Source: an uncultured Burkholderiales bacterium (lineage in GTDB: Bacteria > Pseudomonadota > Gammaproteobacteria > Burkholderiales > Thiobacillaceae). Taken from it: a stretch of DNA of 15,769 nt. Each line of letters begins with the position of its first letter. Position 1 is the stretch's first letter. A program made the position numbers and the translations under genes. The stretch spans positions 1 to 15,769 of the forward strand of contig CALAMX010000002.1 of the NCBI GenBank assembly GCA_937925755.1. Reading direction: 5' to 3'. Of this stretch, positions 5,830 through 13,033 are shown piece after piece. The notes beneath the pieces are model-generated. The model did not search any database. It was not told where the DNA came from and was given only the letters and a program-made list of their open reading frames with translations.

Positions 5830-7129
5830 GCGCGAACTCTGGATCGGTCTCTTCCAGCTCGATGGCCGCGGCCAGCGCCGCCAGGCGGGCGAGCACGCCG
5901 TAGGTGTAGAAACGGTTCACCGGCGCGTCGGGACGGGCGGAGGCATCGGCGTAAATACCCACCTCCTCGAAGGCGAGGGGCACGAAGTGCATGCCAGGGG
6001 CGTTGAGGTTCTCGTCGGCGCCGCGACCGGTGTGCACACGGTAGAAACCGCCGATGACGAAATGGTCGATCATGTAGACCACCGGTTCAGCGACGGCTTC
6101 GTTGATCGACTCGAAGGTGTAGACCCCCTCCTGGATCAGCACCTGGTTGACCGGCAGGCCCTCTTTCACCACCGCCATCTTGTTGCGCACCCGGCGCGAG
6201 AGGTCACGCACGTCAGCCGAACTCTTCACGGTCATGATACCCATGCCATAGGTGCCGGCGTCGGCCTTGACGATGACGAAGGGCTCGCGGTCGATGCCGT
6301 ATTCCGCGTATTTCGCGCGGATCTGAGCGAGTAGCGCCTCCACATGCGTGGCCAGGCAATCCTCGCCGGCGCGGGCCATGAAGTCAACGCCGCTGCAGAC
6401 GCTGAAGTAGGGGTCGATCAACCAGGGATCGATACCGATCAACCGCGCGAAGGCCTGGGCGAGTTCGGCATAGACGCGGAAGTGGTTGGACTTGCGCCGT
6501 GTGGCCCAGCCGGCATGCAGCGGCGGCATCAGGGTCTGCTCAGGGTCGAGCCCCTTGAGAATGTCTGGCACGCCGGCGGAGAGGTCGTTGTTGAGCAGCA
6601 CGGCGCAGGGGTCGAAGCGGGCATCGCCCGACTCGCGCAGCATGAGTCTATCGCCTTCGCGCAGAATGGGCTCCAGCTTGAGCACATGGCCATCGGGCAG
6701 GTCGATGAGCAAGGGCTCGGCAAGCCCCGGCAGCAGGCTGCCGATGCGCACGGCAAGCCCCGTTTTGCGCAGGATCTCGGCGAGCGCGGCGACGTTCTGC
6801 AGGTAGTAGAGGTTGCGGGTGTGGTTTTCCGGGATGATGAGCAGGCGCTGCGCCGTAGTGCAGAGTTTTTCCACCGCCACCTGCGCGGCCTGCACCGCCA
6901 GTGGCATGAAGGCCGGGTTGAGGTTGTTGAAGCCGCCGGGAAACAGGTTGGTGTCGACAGGTGCCAGCTTGTAGCCGGCGTTGCGCAGATCCACGGAGGA
7001 ATAAAACGGGGCGGCGTGTTCGTGCCACTGCACACGGAACCAGTGTTCTATCCGCGGTTGAGCGGCGATGACCTGTTTCTCCAGATCGAGTAGGGGACCG
7101 GTGAGGGCGGTGGTGAGATGGGGAACCAT
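5819..7129 (-). CDS. gshA: Glutamate-cysteine ligase, Acidithiobacillus/betaproteobacterial type
   Basis: GshA makes gamma-glutamylcysteine from glutamate, cysteine and ATP, the committed step of glutathione synthesis. This 436-residue protein belongs to the separate GshA family first recognised in Acidithiobacillus and found in many betaproteobacteria, not to the E. coli type. Typical stretches are YKLAPVDTNLFPGGFNNLNP near the N-terminus, RRKSNHF in the middle, then FVIVKADAGTYGMGIMTV and LIQEGVYTFESINEAVAEPV with VVYMIDHFVIGGFYRVH. The glycine-rich KADAGTYGMG part is ATP-grasp-like. ATG 7127-7129 (MVPHL) is preferred over the in-frame TTG at 7136-7138. No strong ribosome site precedes it. 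It is the first gene of the leftward glutathione cluster and diverges from the hydrogenase operon. Confidence 0.92.
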   Translation of the reverse strand: MVPHLTTALTGPLLDLEKQVIAAQPRIEHWFRVQWHEHAAPFYSSVDLRNAGYKLAPVDTNLFPGGFNNLNPAFMPLAVQAAQVAVEKLCTTAQRLLIIPENHTRNLYYLQNVAALAEILRKTGLAVRIGSLLPGLAEPLLIDLPDGHVLKLEPILREGDRLMLRESGDARFDPCAVLLNNDLSAGVPDILKGLDPEQTLMPPLHAGWATRRKSNHFRVYAELAQAFARLIGIDPWLIDPYFSVCSGVDFMARAGEDCLATHVEALLAQIRAKYAEYGIDREPFVIVKADAGTYGMGIMTVKSSADVRDLSRRVRNKMAVVKEGLPVNQVLIQEGVYTFESINEAVAEPVVYMIDHFVIGGFYRVHTGRGADENLNAPGMHFVPLAFEEVGIYADASARPDAPVNRFYTYGVLARLAALAAAIELEETDPEFAHAA

Positions 7130-7189
7130 CGTGAGCAAGTCTCAAAACCACAAGTTTAGCGTGAAAGACGCCAGCGACTCGCGAAGCGT

Positions 7190-7226
7190 CCCTCCCCCGC
7201 TGGGAGAGGGACTATGGGGGAGGGAA
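7190..7226. repeat. Perfect 10-base inverted repeat, CCCTCCCC-type
   Basis: TCCCTCCCCC at 7190-7199 is mirrored by GGGGGAGGGA at 7217-7226 with a 17-base loop. An overlapping pairing of GTCCCTC (7189-7195) with GAGGGAC (7206-7212) is also possible, so the element could switch between two hairpins. C/G-rich hairpins of this look are commonly dispersed in proteobacterial genomes. No T-run follows on either strand, so a simple terminator is unlikely. Confidence 0.55.
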
Positions 7227-7266
7227 CGGTTAGGGTGACATCCCCGAGTCGGGGTGGCGTTGCCAT

Positions 7267-7281
7267 GTCAGTCAATGTCAA
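7267..7281 (+). promoter_or_regulatory. TGTCA direct repeats one helical turn apart, possible operator
   Basis: TGTCAGTCAA (7267-7276) is followed directly by TGTCAAAGTC (7277-7286), so TGTCA recurs with a 10-base period on one face of the helix. It sits in the shared gshA/hoxF control region, about 145 bases before the hoxF ATG. A short GTCA-N6-TGAC inverted pair lies at 7386-7399. A binding protein cannot be named, and chance is a real alternative for words this short. Confidence 0.25.
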
Positions 7282-7424
7282 AGTCATGCCTCGACTGCTT
7301 GCGTGTTCGACGCCAACCCGCTCGTTTGGCCGCGTGCCACGCAGGCGGCAGCCGTTTCCTGCCAATACGCTATGCTGAAAGAATAGTCACACGAATGACC
7401 CAGATCTGACCTAGACTCTATGTC

Positions 7425-9314
7425 ATGCTGATTGAACGAGACCCCGCCGCCAGCGCCGAGGACGTCGTGGCGCGCCACGGCGACGATGCCACGCGTCTGC
7501 TGCAGATGCTGCGCGAGCTCCAGGAAGGGCATGGCTGGCTCCCACCGCTTGTGATTACCGAGCTGGCGCGCAGGCTGGGCATCTCGCGCGCGCGGGTCGA
7601 AGGGGTGGCCGCCTTCTACAGCTTCTTGCATCTGCAACCGGTGGGACGCTACCGCGTCCTGTTTTCGGACAATATCACCGACCGCATGCAGGGCTCGGAG
7701 GCCCTGCTCGAATACCTCTGCAGCAAGCTTTGGGTGGAGAAGGGCAAGGTCTCGGAGGACGGTCTGCTGTCGATCGACACCACCTCCTGTACCGGGCTGT
7801 GCGACCAGGGGCCGGGACTGCTCGTCAACGGCTGGGCGATCCCGTGGATAAGCCGCGAGCGCCTGGACGAGATCGCTGAGCTGATCCTCAAGCGGCGTCC
7901 AGTGGCCGAGTGGCCGCAGCATCTGTTCCATATCGAGGACAACATCCGCCGGCGCGATGTCCTGCTCGACCACGACCTCGCGCCAGGCGAGGCGATTCGA
8001 GTCTCGCTCGCACGTGGCCGGGATACAACCGGGCAACGGCCGACCAGCGCCCGCGCCTGGCGCGAGGCGATCCCCGCCGCATCCCCTGGTCCGGTCGCCA
8101 CCCTGGAGGAGATCAAGCGCTCCGGGCTGCGTGGCCGCGGCGGCGCCGGTTTTGCCACAGGGCTCAAGTGGGAGGCCTGCCGCAACGCGCCGGGCGAGAC
8201 GCACTACGTGGTGTGCAACGCGGACGAGGGCGAGCCCGGGACCTTCAAGGACCGCGTGCTGCTCAGCCGCTATGCCGACCTGGTGTTCGAGGGCATGACG
8301 GTCTGTGCCTATGTCCTGGGCGGCGGCCGCAAGCGCACCCACGGCTTTGTCTACCTGCGCGGCGAATACCGCTATTTGCTCGAACCCCTCAAGGCGTGTC
8401 TTATGCGGCGGCGGCGTGCCGGCCTGTTGGGCCGTGCCATCTGTGGTGAGGACGGTTTCGACTTCGATATCGACATCCACGTGGGTGCCGGTGCCTACGT
8501 CTGCGGCGAGGAGAGCGCGCTGCTCGAGTCACTGGAGGGCAAACGCGGCATCCCCCGCAATCGGCCGCCCTATCCGGTCACCCACGGCTACCTCGGCCAG
8601 CCCACCGTGGTCAACAACGTCGAGACCTTCTGTGCTGCGGCGCTGATCGCCGCGCGCGGCGCGGATTGGTATCGTACGCGGGGCACGCCCAAATCGACGG
8701 GCACCAAGCTCCTGTCGGTCTCGGGCGATTGCGAGCGGCCCGGCATCTATGAATATCCCTTCGGGGTGACGGTGCGCCAGGTGCTCAAGGATTGTGGCGC
8801 GCGCGACACCCAGGCGGTACAGGTCAGCGGGCCTTCCGGCACGCTCATCGACGCTTCGGAGTTCGACCGGCGCATCGCCTTCGAGGATCTGCCCACCGCC
8901 GGTGCCTTCATGGTCTTCGACGCGAACCGCGACATCTTCGAGGTGGTGCGCAACTTCGTGCACTTCTTCGCCCACGAGAGCTGCGGTTTTTGCACGCCCT
9001 GCCGGGTGGGCACGGCGATGATGCGCAACGTGGTCGACAAGATCCATGCCGGCCGCGGCGCCCAGCTCGATCTGGAGGAGATCTGCAAACTGCAGAAGGT
9101 CATGAGTCTCGCCGCCCACTGCGGGCTGGGGCACACCGCATGCAATCCCATGCAGGACATGCTCAAGCGCTTCAAGCCCGCCATCCAGCGGCGCTTGAAG
9201 TCGCTCGCTTTCGAACCCGCCTTCGACCTGGACGCCGCGCTCGCCCGTGCCCGCGCCTTCACCGGCCGTGACGACGCCGGCGCCCACCTGCCCACGCAGA
9301 GCGAGACGGCATGA
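7425..9314 (+). CDS. hoxF: NAD-reducing hydrogenase diaphorase subunit HoxF (NuoE-NuoF fusion)
   Basis: HoxF binds NAD(H) and FMN and passes electrons between NAD and HoxU in the soluble hydrogenase. Its 629 residues combine a NuoE-like domain (about 1-160) with a NuoF-like domain (about 225-600), as in the Cupriavidus necator enzyme of about 600 residues. The FMN/NADH motif GRGGAGF is at 237-243, CNADEGEPGTFKDR starts at 264, and GAGAYVCGEESALLESLEGK lies mid-domain. The [4Fe-4S] ligands are C520, C523 and C526 (CGFCTPC) plus C566 (AHCGLG). In the NuoE-like part only the second cysteine pair remains (C122, C126); the first pair is replaced by S81 and D86. ATG 7425 has no clear ribosome site. 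The stop overlaps hoxU as ATGA. Confidence 0.96.
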   Translation: MLIERDPAASAEDVVARHGDDATRLLQMLRELQEGHGWLPPLVITELARRLGISRARVEGVAAFYSFLHLQPVGRYRVLFSDNITDRMQGSEALLEYLCSKLWVEKGKVSEDGLLSIDTTSCTGLCDQGPGLLVNGWAIPWISRERLDEIAELILKRRPVAEWPQHLFHIEDNIRRRDVLLDHDLAPGEAIRVSLARGRDTTGQRPTSARAWREAIPAASPGPVATLEEIKRSGLRGRGGAGFATGLKWEACRNAPGETHYVVCNADEGEPGTFKDRVLLSRYADLVFEGMTVCAYVLGGGRKRTHGFVYLRGEYRYLLEPLKACLMRRRRAGLLGRAICGEDGFDFDIDIHVGAGAYVCGEESALLESLEGKRGIPRNRPPYPVTHGYLGQPTVVNNVETFCAAALIAARGADWYRTRGTPKSTGTKLLSVSGDCERPGIYEYPFGVTVRQVLKDCGARDTQAVQVSGPSGTLIDASEFDRRIAFEDLPTAGAFMVFDANRDIFEVVRNFVHFFAHESCGFCTPCRVGTAMMRNVVDKIHAGRGAQLDLEEICKLQKVMSLAAHCGLGHTACNPMQDMLKRFKPAIQRRLKSLAFEPAFDLDAALARARAFTGRDDAGAHLPTQSETA

Positions 9315-10036
9315 ATACCTTTCAACTCGATGGCGAAGAGATCCCATTCGAGCCGGGTCAGACGGTGATCCAGGCGGCGCTGGCGGCGGGGCATTACATC
9401 CCGCACCTGTGTTACCACCCCGAATTCGTCCCGCACGGTAGCTGCAGGCTGTGCACCGTGCGGGCCGACGGGCGACCCACTGCCGCCTGCACCTTGCCCG
9501 CCCAGCCAGGCCTTAAGGTGGAAAGCGAGACCGAGGAGCTCAACGATCTGCGCCGCACCTTGGTGCAAATGCTCTTCGCCGAGGGCAACCACTTCTGCCC
9601 GTCCTGCGAGAAGAGCGGCAACTGCGTGCTGCAGGCCCTGGGCTACGACCTGGGGGTGCTGACCGCGGGCTTTCGCCATTTCTTCCTCGACCGGCCGGTG
9701 GATGCCTCGCATCCCGATATCCTTCTCGACTTCAACCGCTGCGTGCTGTGCAAGCTGTGCGTGCGCGCCTCGGAAGAGGTCGACGGTAAGGGGGTGTTCT
9801 CGCTCGCTGGCCGTGGCATCCAGCGCCGGCTCATCGTCAGCGCCGAGTCCGGTCGGCTGGCCGACACCGACGTCGCGGTGACCGACAAGGCGGTCGAGGT
9901 CTGCCCGGTCGGGGTGATCCTGCGCAAGCGGGTGGGCTTTCGCGTACCCATCGGCCGCCGCCGCTACGACCTGCGTCCGATCCGCGCCCAGGCCCTAGAG
10001 GACGCGCCGCGCAGGCCGGAGCACAGGCATGAGTGA
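9311..10036 (+). CDS. hoxU: NAD-reducing hydrogenase electron-transfer subunit HoxU
   Basis: HoxU is the multi-cluster wire linking the HoxF flavin to the HoxY-HoxH hydrogenase, and it is homologous to the N-terminal part of complex I NuoG. The 241 residues carry a plant-ferredoxin-type [2Fe-2S] site (C34, C45, C48, C60). A His/Cys site follows in GNHFCPSCEKSGNC (H94, C96, C99, C105). A further [4Fe-4S] set is C144, C147 and C150 with C198 in the CPVG motif. All expected ligands are present, so electron transfer should be intact. The Arg-rich tail after about 205 is less conserved. It starts inside the hoxF stop (ATGA) and overlaps hoxY by 8 bases, so translation is probably coupled. Confidence 0.96.
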   Translation: MNTFQLDGEEIPFEPGQTVIQAALAAGHYIPHLCYHPEFVPHGSCRLCTVRADGRPTAACTLPAQPGLKVESETEELNDLRRTLVQMLFAEGNHFCPSCEKSGNCVLQALGYDLGVLTAGFRHFFLDRPVDASHPDILLDFNRCVLCKLCVRASEEVDGKGVFSLAGRGIQRRLIVSAESGRLADTDVAVTDKAVEVCPVGVILRKRVGFRVPIGRRRYDLRPIRAQALEDAPRRPEHRHE

Positions 10037-10571
10037 GGGCAGGATCAGGATCGCCACGGCGTCGCTGGCCGGCTGTTTCGGCTGCCACATGTCCTTGCTG
10101 GACATCGACGAGCGCCTGTTCGAGCTGATCGAGCGGGTCGAGTTCGACCGCACGCCGCTGACCGACATCAAGCACTGCGGCCCTTGCGACATCGGGCTGA
10201 TCGAGGGCGGTGTGTGCAATGCCGAGAACGTCGAGGTCCTGCGCGCCTTCCGGCGCAACTGCAAGATCCTGGTCGCCGTGGGCGCCTGCGCCGTGACTGG
10301 CGGGCTGCCGGCGCAGCGCAATCATCTGGACATCGGCGCCTGCCTGCAGGAGGTCTATCTGACCGAGCCCAGTCTCAGCAACGGCCAAATCCCGAACGAC
10401 CCGGAGCTGCCGCTGCCGCTGGACAAGGTGCACCCCATCCACGAGGTGGTGAAGGTCGATTATTTCATCCCCGGCTGCCCGCCTTCGGCCGACGCCATCT
10501 GGAAGGTCTTGAGCGACCTCATCGCCGGCCGCACGCCGCGGCTCACCCAAGGTCTCATTCAATATGACTGA
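10029..10571 (+). CDS. hoxY: NAD-reducing hydrogenase small subunit HoxY
   Basis: HoxY is the small [NiFe]-hydrogenase subunit and carries the proximal [4Fe-4S] cluster beside the HoxH active site. It is related to NuoB of complex I. The 180 residues are short, as usual for soluble bidirectional enzymes, and there is no Tat signal, so it acts in the cytoplasm. The ligand motifs are SLAGCFGCHMS (C16, C19), VGACAVTGG (C87) and PGCPPS (C150), all intact. GGAG at 10018-10021 is a good ribosome site seven bases before the ATG. The gene overlaps hoxU by 8 bases and hoxH by 8 bases. The additional medial and distal clusters of larger uptake-hydrogenase small subunits are absent. Confidence 0.96.
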   Translation: MSEGRIRIATASLAGCFGCHMSLLDIDERLFELIERVEFDRTPLTDIKHCGPCDIGLIEGGVCNAENVEVLRAFRRNCKILVAVGACAVTGGLPAQRNHLDIGACLQEVYLTEPSLSNGQIPNDPELPLPLDKVHPIHEVVKVDYFIPGCPPSADAIWKVLSDLIAGRTPRLTQGLIQYD

Positions 10572-12063
10572 CCTGGTCAACATCCCCTCAGCCTCTCTGG
10601 AGACCGCCACGCAGCCGGAAAACCTGCGCCGGGTGGCCATCGATCCCCTCACCCGCGTCGAGGGCCACGGCAAAGTGACCCTACTGCTCGACGAGCACGA
10701 CCGCGTGCATCAGGTACGGCTACACATCGTCGAGTTCCGCGGCTTCGAGCGCTTCATCCAGGGCCGCCCCTATTGGGAGGTGCCGGTGATGGTGCAGCGC
10801 CTGTGCGGCATCTGCCCGGTCTCCCACCATCTCGCTGCTGCCAAGGCCCTCGACGTCATCGTCGGTGCCCGCACGCTCACGCCCACGGCGGAGAAGGTGC
10901 GGCGGCTCATGCACTATGGCCAGATACTCCAATCACATGCCCTGCACTTCTTCCATCTGGCCTCGCCCGACCTGCTATTCGGTTTCGACTCGGACGCATC
11001 CCGCCGTAACCTCGTCGCCGTGGCTCAGGCATACCCGGACATCATCCGCAAAGGGGTATTGCTGCGCAAATTCGGTCAGGAGGTGATCCGTGTCACCGCC
11101 GGCAAGCGCATCCACGGTACCGGCGCCATTCCCGGGGGGGTGAACAAGAACGTGAGCCGCGCAGAGCGCGACGCCCTGCTCACGGACATCTATCAGGTCA
11201 TCGCCTGGAGCCGCGAGGCGGTGGCGCTGGCGCGTCAGCTCTATGAGCAAGACCCGGCACTCTACGGCGAATTCGGCACGATCCGCGCCCACCAGCTTTG
11301 CCTCGTGCGCGCCGACGGGGCCATGGACCTCTATCACGGCGGGTTGCGCGCGCGCACGGCGGATGGCGAGACCCTGTTCGACCATGTGGACTACGCCCGC
11401 TACTGGGAGCATATCCTGGAAGAGGTCAAGCCCTGGTCGTACATGAAATTCCCCTTCCTGCGCGCCCTTGGGCCGGAGCAAGGCTGGTACCGGGTGGGGC
11501 CGCTGGCGCGGGTTAGCCTGTGCGACACCATCCCCACGCCCTTCGCCGATCACGCCCGGCGCGAATTCCTCGCTTACGCCGACGGCGTCGCCGCACGTGC
11601 CACTCTCGGCACCCACTGGGCGCGCATGATCGAGATGTTGCACGCCGCCGAGGTGATCAAGGAACTCTTGCACGACCCTGATATCCACGGTGAGGCGCTC
11701 GTCGTTCAAGGCGAGCGCGCCGAGCGCGGGGTGGGCGTCATCGAGGCGCCGCGCGGGACGCTGATCCATCACTACCGCGTCAACGAGGACGACGTGGTCA
11801 CCCGCTGCAATCTGATCGTCTCCACCACGCACAACAACCAGGCGCTGAACGAATCCATTCGGCAGGTGGCGCGCCGCTATCTGGATGGCCGCCGCCTCAC
11901 CGAGGGCCTGCTCAATCACATCGAGGTGGCGATCCGCGCCTTCGACCCCTGCTTGTCCTGCGCCACTCACGCCCTGGGCCAGATGCCGCTCGCGGTCGAG
12001 CTAGTCGATGCCGCAGGGCAGACTGTGGACCGCATAACACGGGATGTTCCCACGGCCTGTTGA
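10564..12063 (+). CDS. hoxH: NAD-reducing hydrogenase large subunit HoxH
   Basis: HoxH holds the [NiFe] centre that splits or forms H2. The 499-residue precursor shows the L0 motif RVEGHGKVT (31-39), the N-terminal nickel pair C81-GI-C84 in LCGICPVSHH, and the C-terminal pair C463-LS-C466 in DPCLSCATH. All four nickel-binding cysteines are present. The protease should cut after H469, releasing a 30-residue tail beginning ALGQMP. The closest known type is the group 3d soluble NAD-coupled enzyme. AAGGT at 10549-10553 may serve as the ribosome site. hoxH overlaps hoxY by 8 bases and the protease gene hoxW by 20 bases. The hyp genes needed for Fe(CN)2CO assembly are not in the window. Confidence 0.97.
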   Translation: MTDLVNIPSASLETATQPENLRRVAIDPLTRVEGHGKVTLLLDEHDRVHQVRLHIVEFRGFERFIQGRPYWEVPVMVQRLCGICPVSHHLAAAKALDVIVGARTLTPTAEKVRRLMHYGQILQSHALHFFHLASPDLLFGFDSDASRRNLVAVAQAYPDIIRKGVLLRKFGQEVIRVTAGKRIHGTGAIPGGVNKNVSRAERDALLTDIYQVIAWSREAVALARQLYEQDPALYGEFGTIRAHQLCLVRADGAMDLYHGGLRARTADGETLFDHVDYARYWEHILEEVKPWSYMKFPFLRALGPEQGWYRVGPLARVSLCDTIPTPFADHARREFLAYADGVAARATLGTHWARMIEMLHAAEVIKELLHDPDIHGEALVVQGERAERGVGVIEAPRGTLIHHYRVNEDDVVTRCNLIVSTTHNNQALNESIRQVARRYLDGRRLTEGLLNHIEVAIRAFDPCLSCATHALGQMPLAVELVDAAGQTVDRITRDVPTAC

Positions 12064-12508
12064 AGCCCCCGCTCCTTGTCTCGTGCTCGCCGTTGGCAAT
12101 CCGAGTCGCGGCGACGATGCCCTGGGCCCGTTACTGGTCGCGAGTCTGCAAGCAAGACCTTTGGCTGGGGTCGAACTGCTCACCGACTTCCAACTGCAGG
12201 TGGAGCATGTCCTCGACATGCGCGGCCGTCAGACGGTGGTGTTCGTCGATGCCGCGGCAAGCGGGCCGGCGCCCTATGCCTTTTATCGTGTCAGCCCGCA
12301 CCGCGACGCGAGCCACAGCAGTCACGCCCTCTCCCCGCAGGCCCTGCTGGACACCTACAGCGGCCTCTATGGCACACCGCCCGCGGCGCATGTCCTGGCG
12401 ATCCGGGGTTACGACTTCTGCCTGGGCGCCGACCTCACTGGGCAGGCGCGCGACAACCTTGCCGCTGCCGAAACGTACCTGTTGCAATGGCTGACCACTT
12501 GCGGCTGA
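12044..12508 (+). CDS. hoxW: Hydrogenase maturation endopeptidase HoxW
   Basis: HoxW removes the C-terminal extension of the HoxH precursor once nickel is inserted, closing the active site. The 154-residue protein has the HybD/HyaD fold signature: GNPSRGDDALGP at 18-29, with the first metal-binding acidic residue in the GDD part. It continues with LLTDFQLQVEH (second acidic residue D48) and TVVFVDAA (64-71). A His-rich segment, SHSSHALSP (90-98), likely supplies the third nickel-sensing ligand. The gene begins 20 bases inside hoxH, so it is almost certainly translated as the last member of the operon. Pairing with the HoxH directly upstream makes the substrate assignment strong. No good ribosome site is seen, consistent with coupling. 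Confidence 0.93.
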   Translation: MFPRPVEAPAPCLVLAVGNPSRGDDALGPLLVASLQARPLAGVELLTDFQLQVEHVLDMRGRQTVVFVDAAASGPAPYAFYRVSPHRDASHSSHALSPQALLDTYSGLYGTPPAAHVLAIRGYDFCLGADLTGQARDNLAAAETYLLQWLTTCG

Positions 12509-12516
12509 AAAGACTC

Positions 12517-13026
12517 ATGCCAGGCGCAGGTGACTCGATCGGCCATCTCGCCTGGCGGCTATGGCCCTTGCTTTTGGCCTTGGCCATGGCGGTGCAGGCG
12601 CAGACCCTAGAAGGCCAGGTCGTGTGCGTGAGCGACGGCGACTCCCTGACCCTGGTCGATGCCGCCCAGCAGGAGCACGCCCTGCGCTTGGCCGGCATCG
12701 ACGCGCCGGAGCGCGGCCAACCCTTTGGCACGGCTGCCCGCCTGGCCCTGGCGCAGGCGGTGCAGGGGAAAGCCGTGCGCTTCGAGGTGCAAAAGCGCGA
12801 CCGTTATGGTCGCGCAGTCGGCCGTCTGAGCGTGGACGACGTGGATGTCGGCTTGAGGCTTGTCGAGCAGGGTCTGGCCTGGCATTACGCACGTTATGCC
12901 CACGAGCAGACGGAGACGGAGCGCCAAGCCTATGCTGAAGCCGAGCTCAAGGCCAGACAGGCCGGCATGGGGCTGTGGTCGGAACCCAATCCCGTTGCCC
13001 CATGGGAATGGCGGGCGCGCCGCTAG
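12517..13026 (+). CDS. Secreted staphylococcal-nuclease-like (SNase) protein
   Basis: This is a thermonuclease-family enzyme expected to cut DNA or RNA outside the cytoplasm with calcium. Starting at ATG 12517 gives 169 residues with a signal peptide whose core is WRLWPLLLALAMAVQA, cleaved before QTLEG. An upstream in-frame ATG at 12487 would add ten residues and overlap hoxW. Family motifs follow: SDGDSLTLVD (metal aspartate), LRLAGIDAPERGQPFG with catalytic R and E eight residues apart (R35/E43 equivalents), and KRDRYGRAVGRL with the R87 equivalent. The helix ending ARQAGMGLWS precedes the tail PVAPWEWRARR, standard for bacterial homologues. It follows hoxW by 8 bases and may be co-transcribed, though a hydrogenase role is unlikely. 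Its end converges on ubiE seven bases away. Confidence 0.9.
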   Translation: MPGAGDSIGHLAWRLWPLLLALAMAVQAQTLEGQVVCVSDGDSLTLVDAAQQEHALRLAGIDAPERGQPFGTAARLALAQAVQGKAVRFEVQKRDRYGRAVGRLSVDDVDVGLRLVEQGLAWHYARYAHEQTETERQAYAEAELKARQAGMGLWSEPNPVAPWEWRARR

Positions 13027-13033
13027 GGCGGCA

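Larger units (their letters stand above)
7130..7424. other. Divergent intergenic region between gshA and hoxF
   Basis: These 295 bases must carry the promoters of both the leftward glutathione genes and the rightward hydrogenase operon. I looked for sigma-70 and sigma-54 (GG-N10-GC) elements. Candidate -10 boxes such as TATGCT at 7371-7376 lack a fitting -35, and no sigma-54 element has correct spacing. The region holds a 10-base perfect inverted repeat (7190-7226), a CCCCG-AGT-CGGGG hairpin (7243-7255) and TGTCA direct repeats (7267-7281). No gene is evident. The minus-strand frames running through it lack a recognisable domain. Confidence 0.5.

Noticed and set aside
5792..7093. Two long plus-strand open frames (5792-6334 and 6344-7093)
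   Set aside because: They lie antisense to gshA, whose family motifs are unmistakable, and carry no domain of their own. High GC makes such shadow frames common.
7321..7336. Possible sigma-54 promoter (TGGCCGCGTGCCACGC) before hoxF
   Set aside because: The GG and GC elements are spaced one base off the required distance and the -12 TTGC is missing.
7284..8480. A 398-codon minus-strand frame across the hoxF 5' half and its upstream region
   Set aside because: Antisense to conserved HoxF motifs, low in recognisable structure, and without a credible start or ribosome site.
10975..11970. A 331-codon minus-strand frame inside hoxH
   Set aside because: Fully antisense to hoxH and an expected by-product of GC-rich codon use.
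13027..13033. Shared terminator between the nuclease and ubiE
   Set aside because: Only seven bases separate the two stops and no stem with a T-run is visible.
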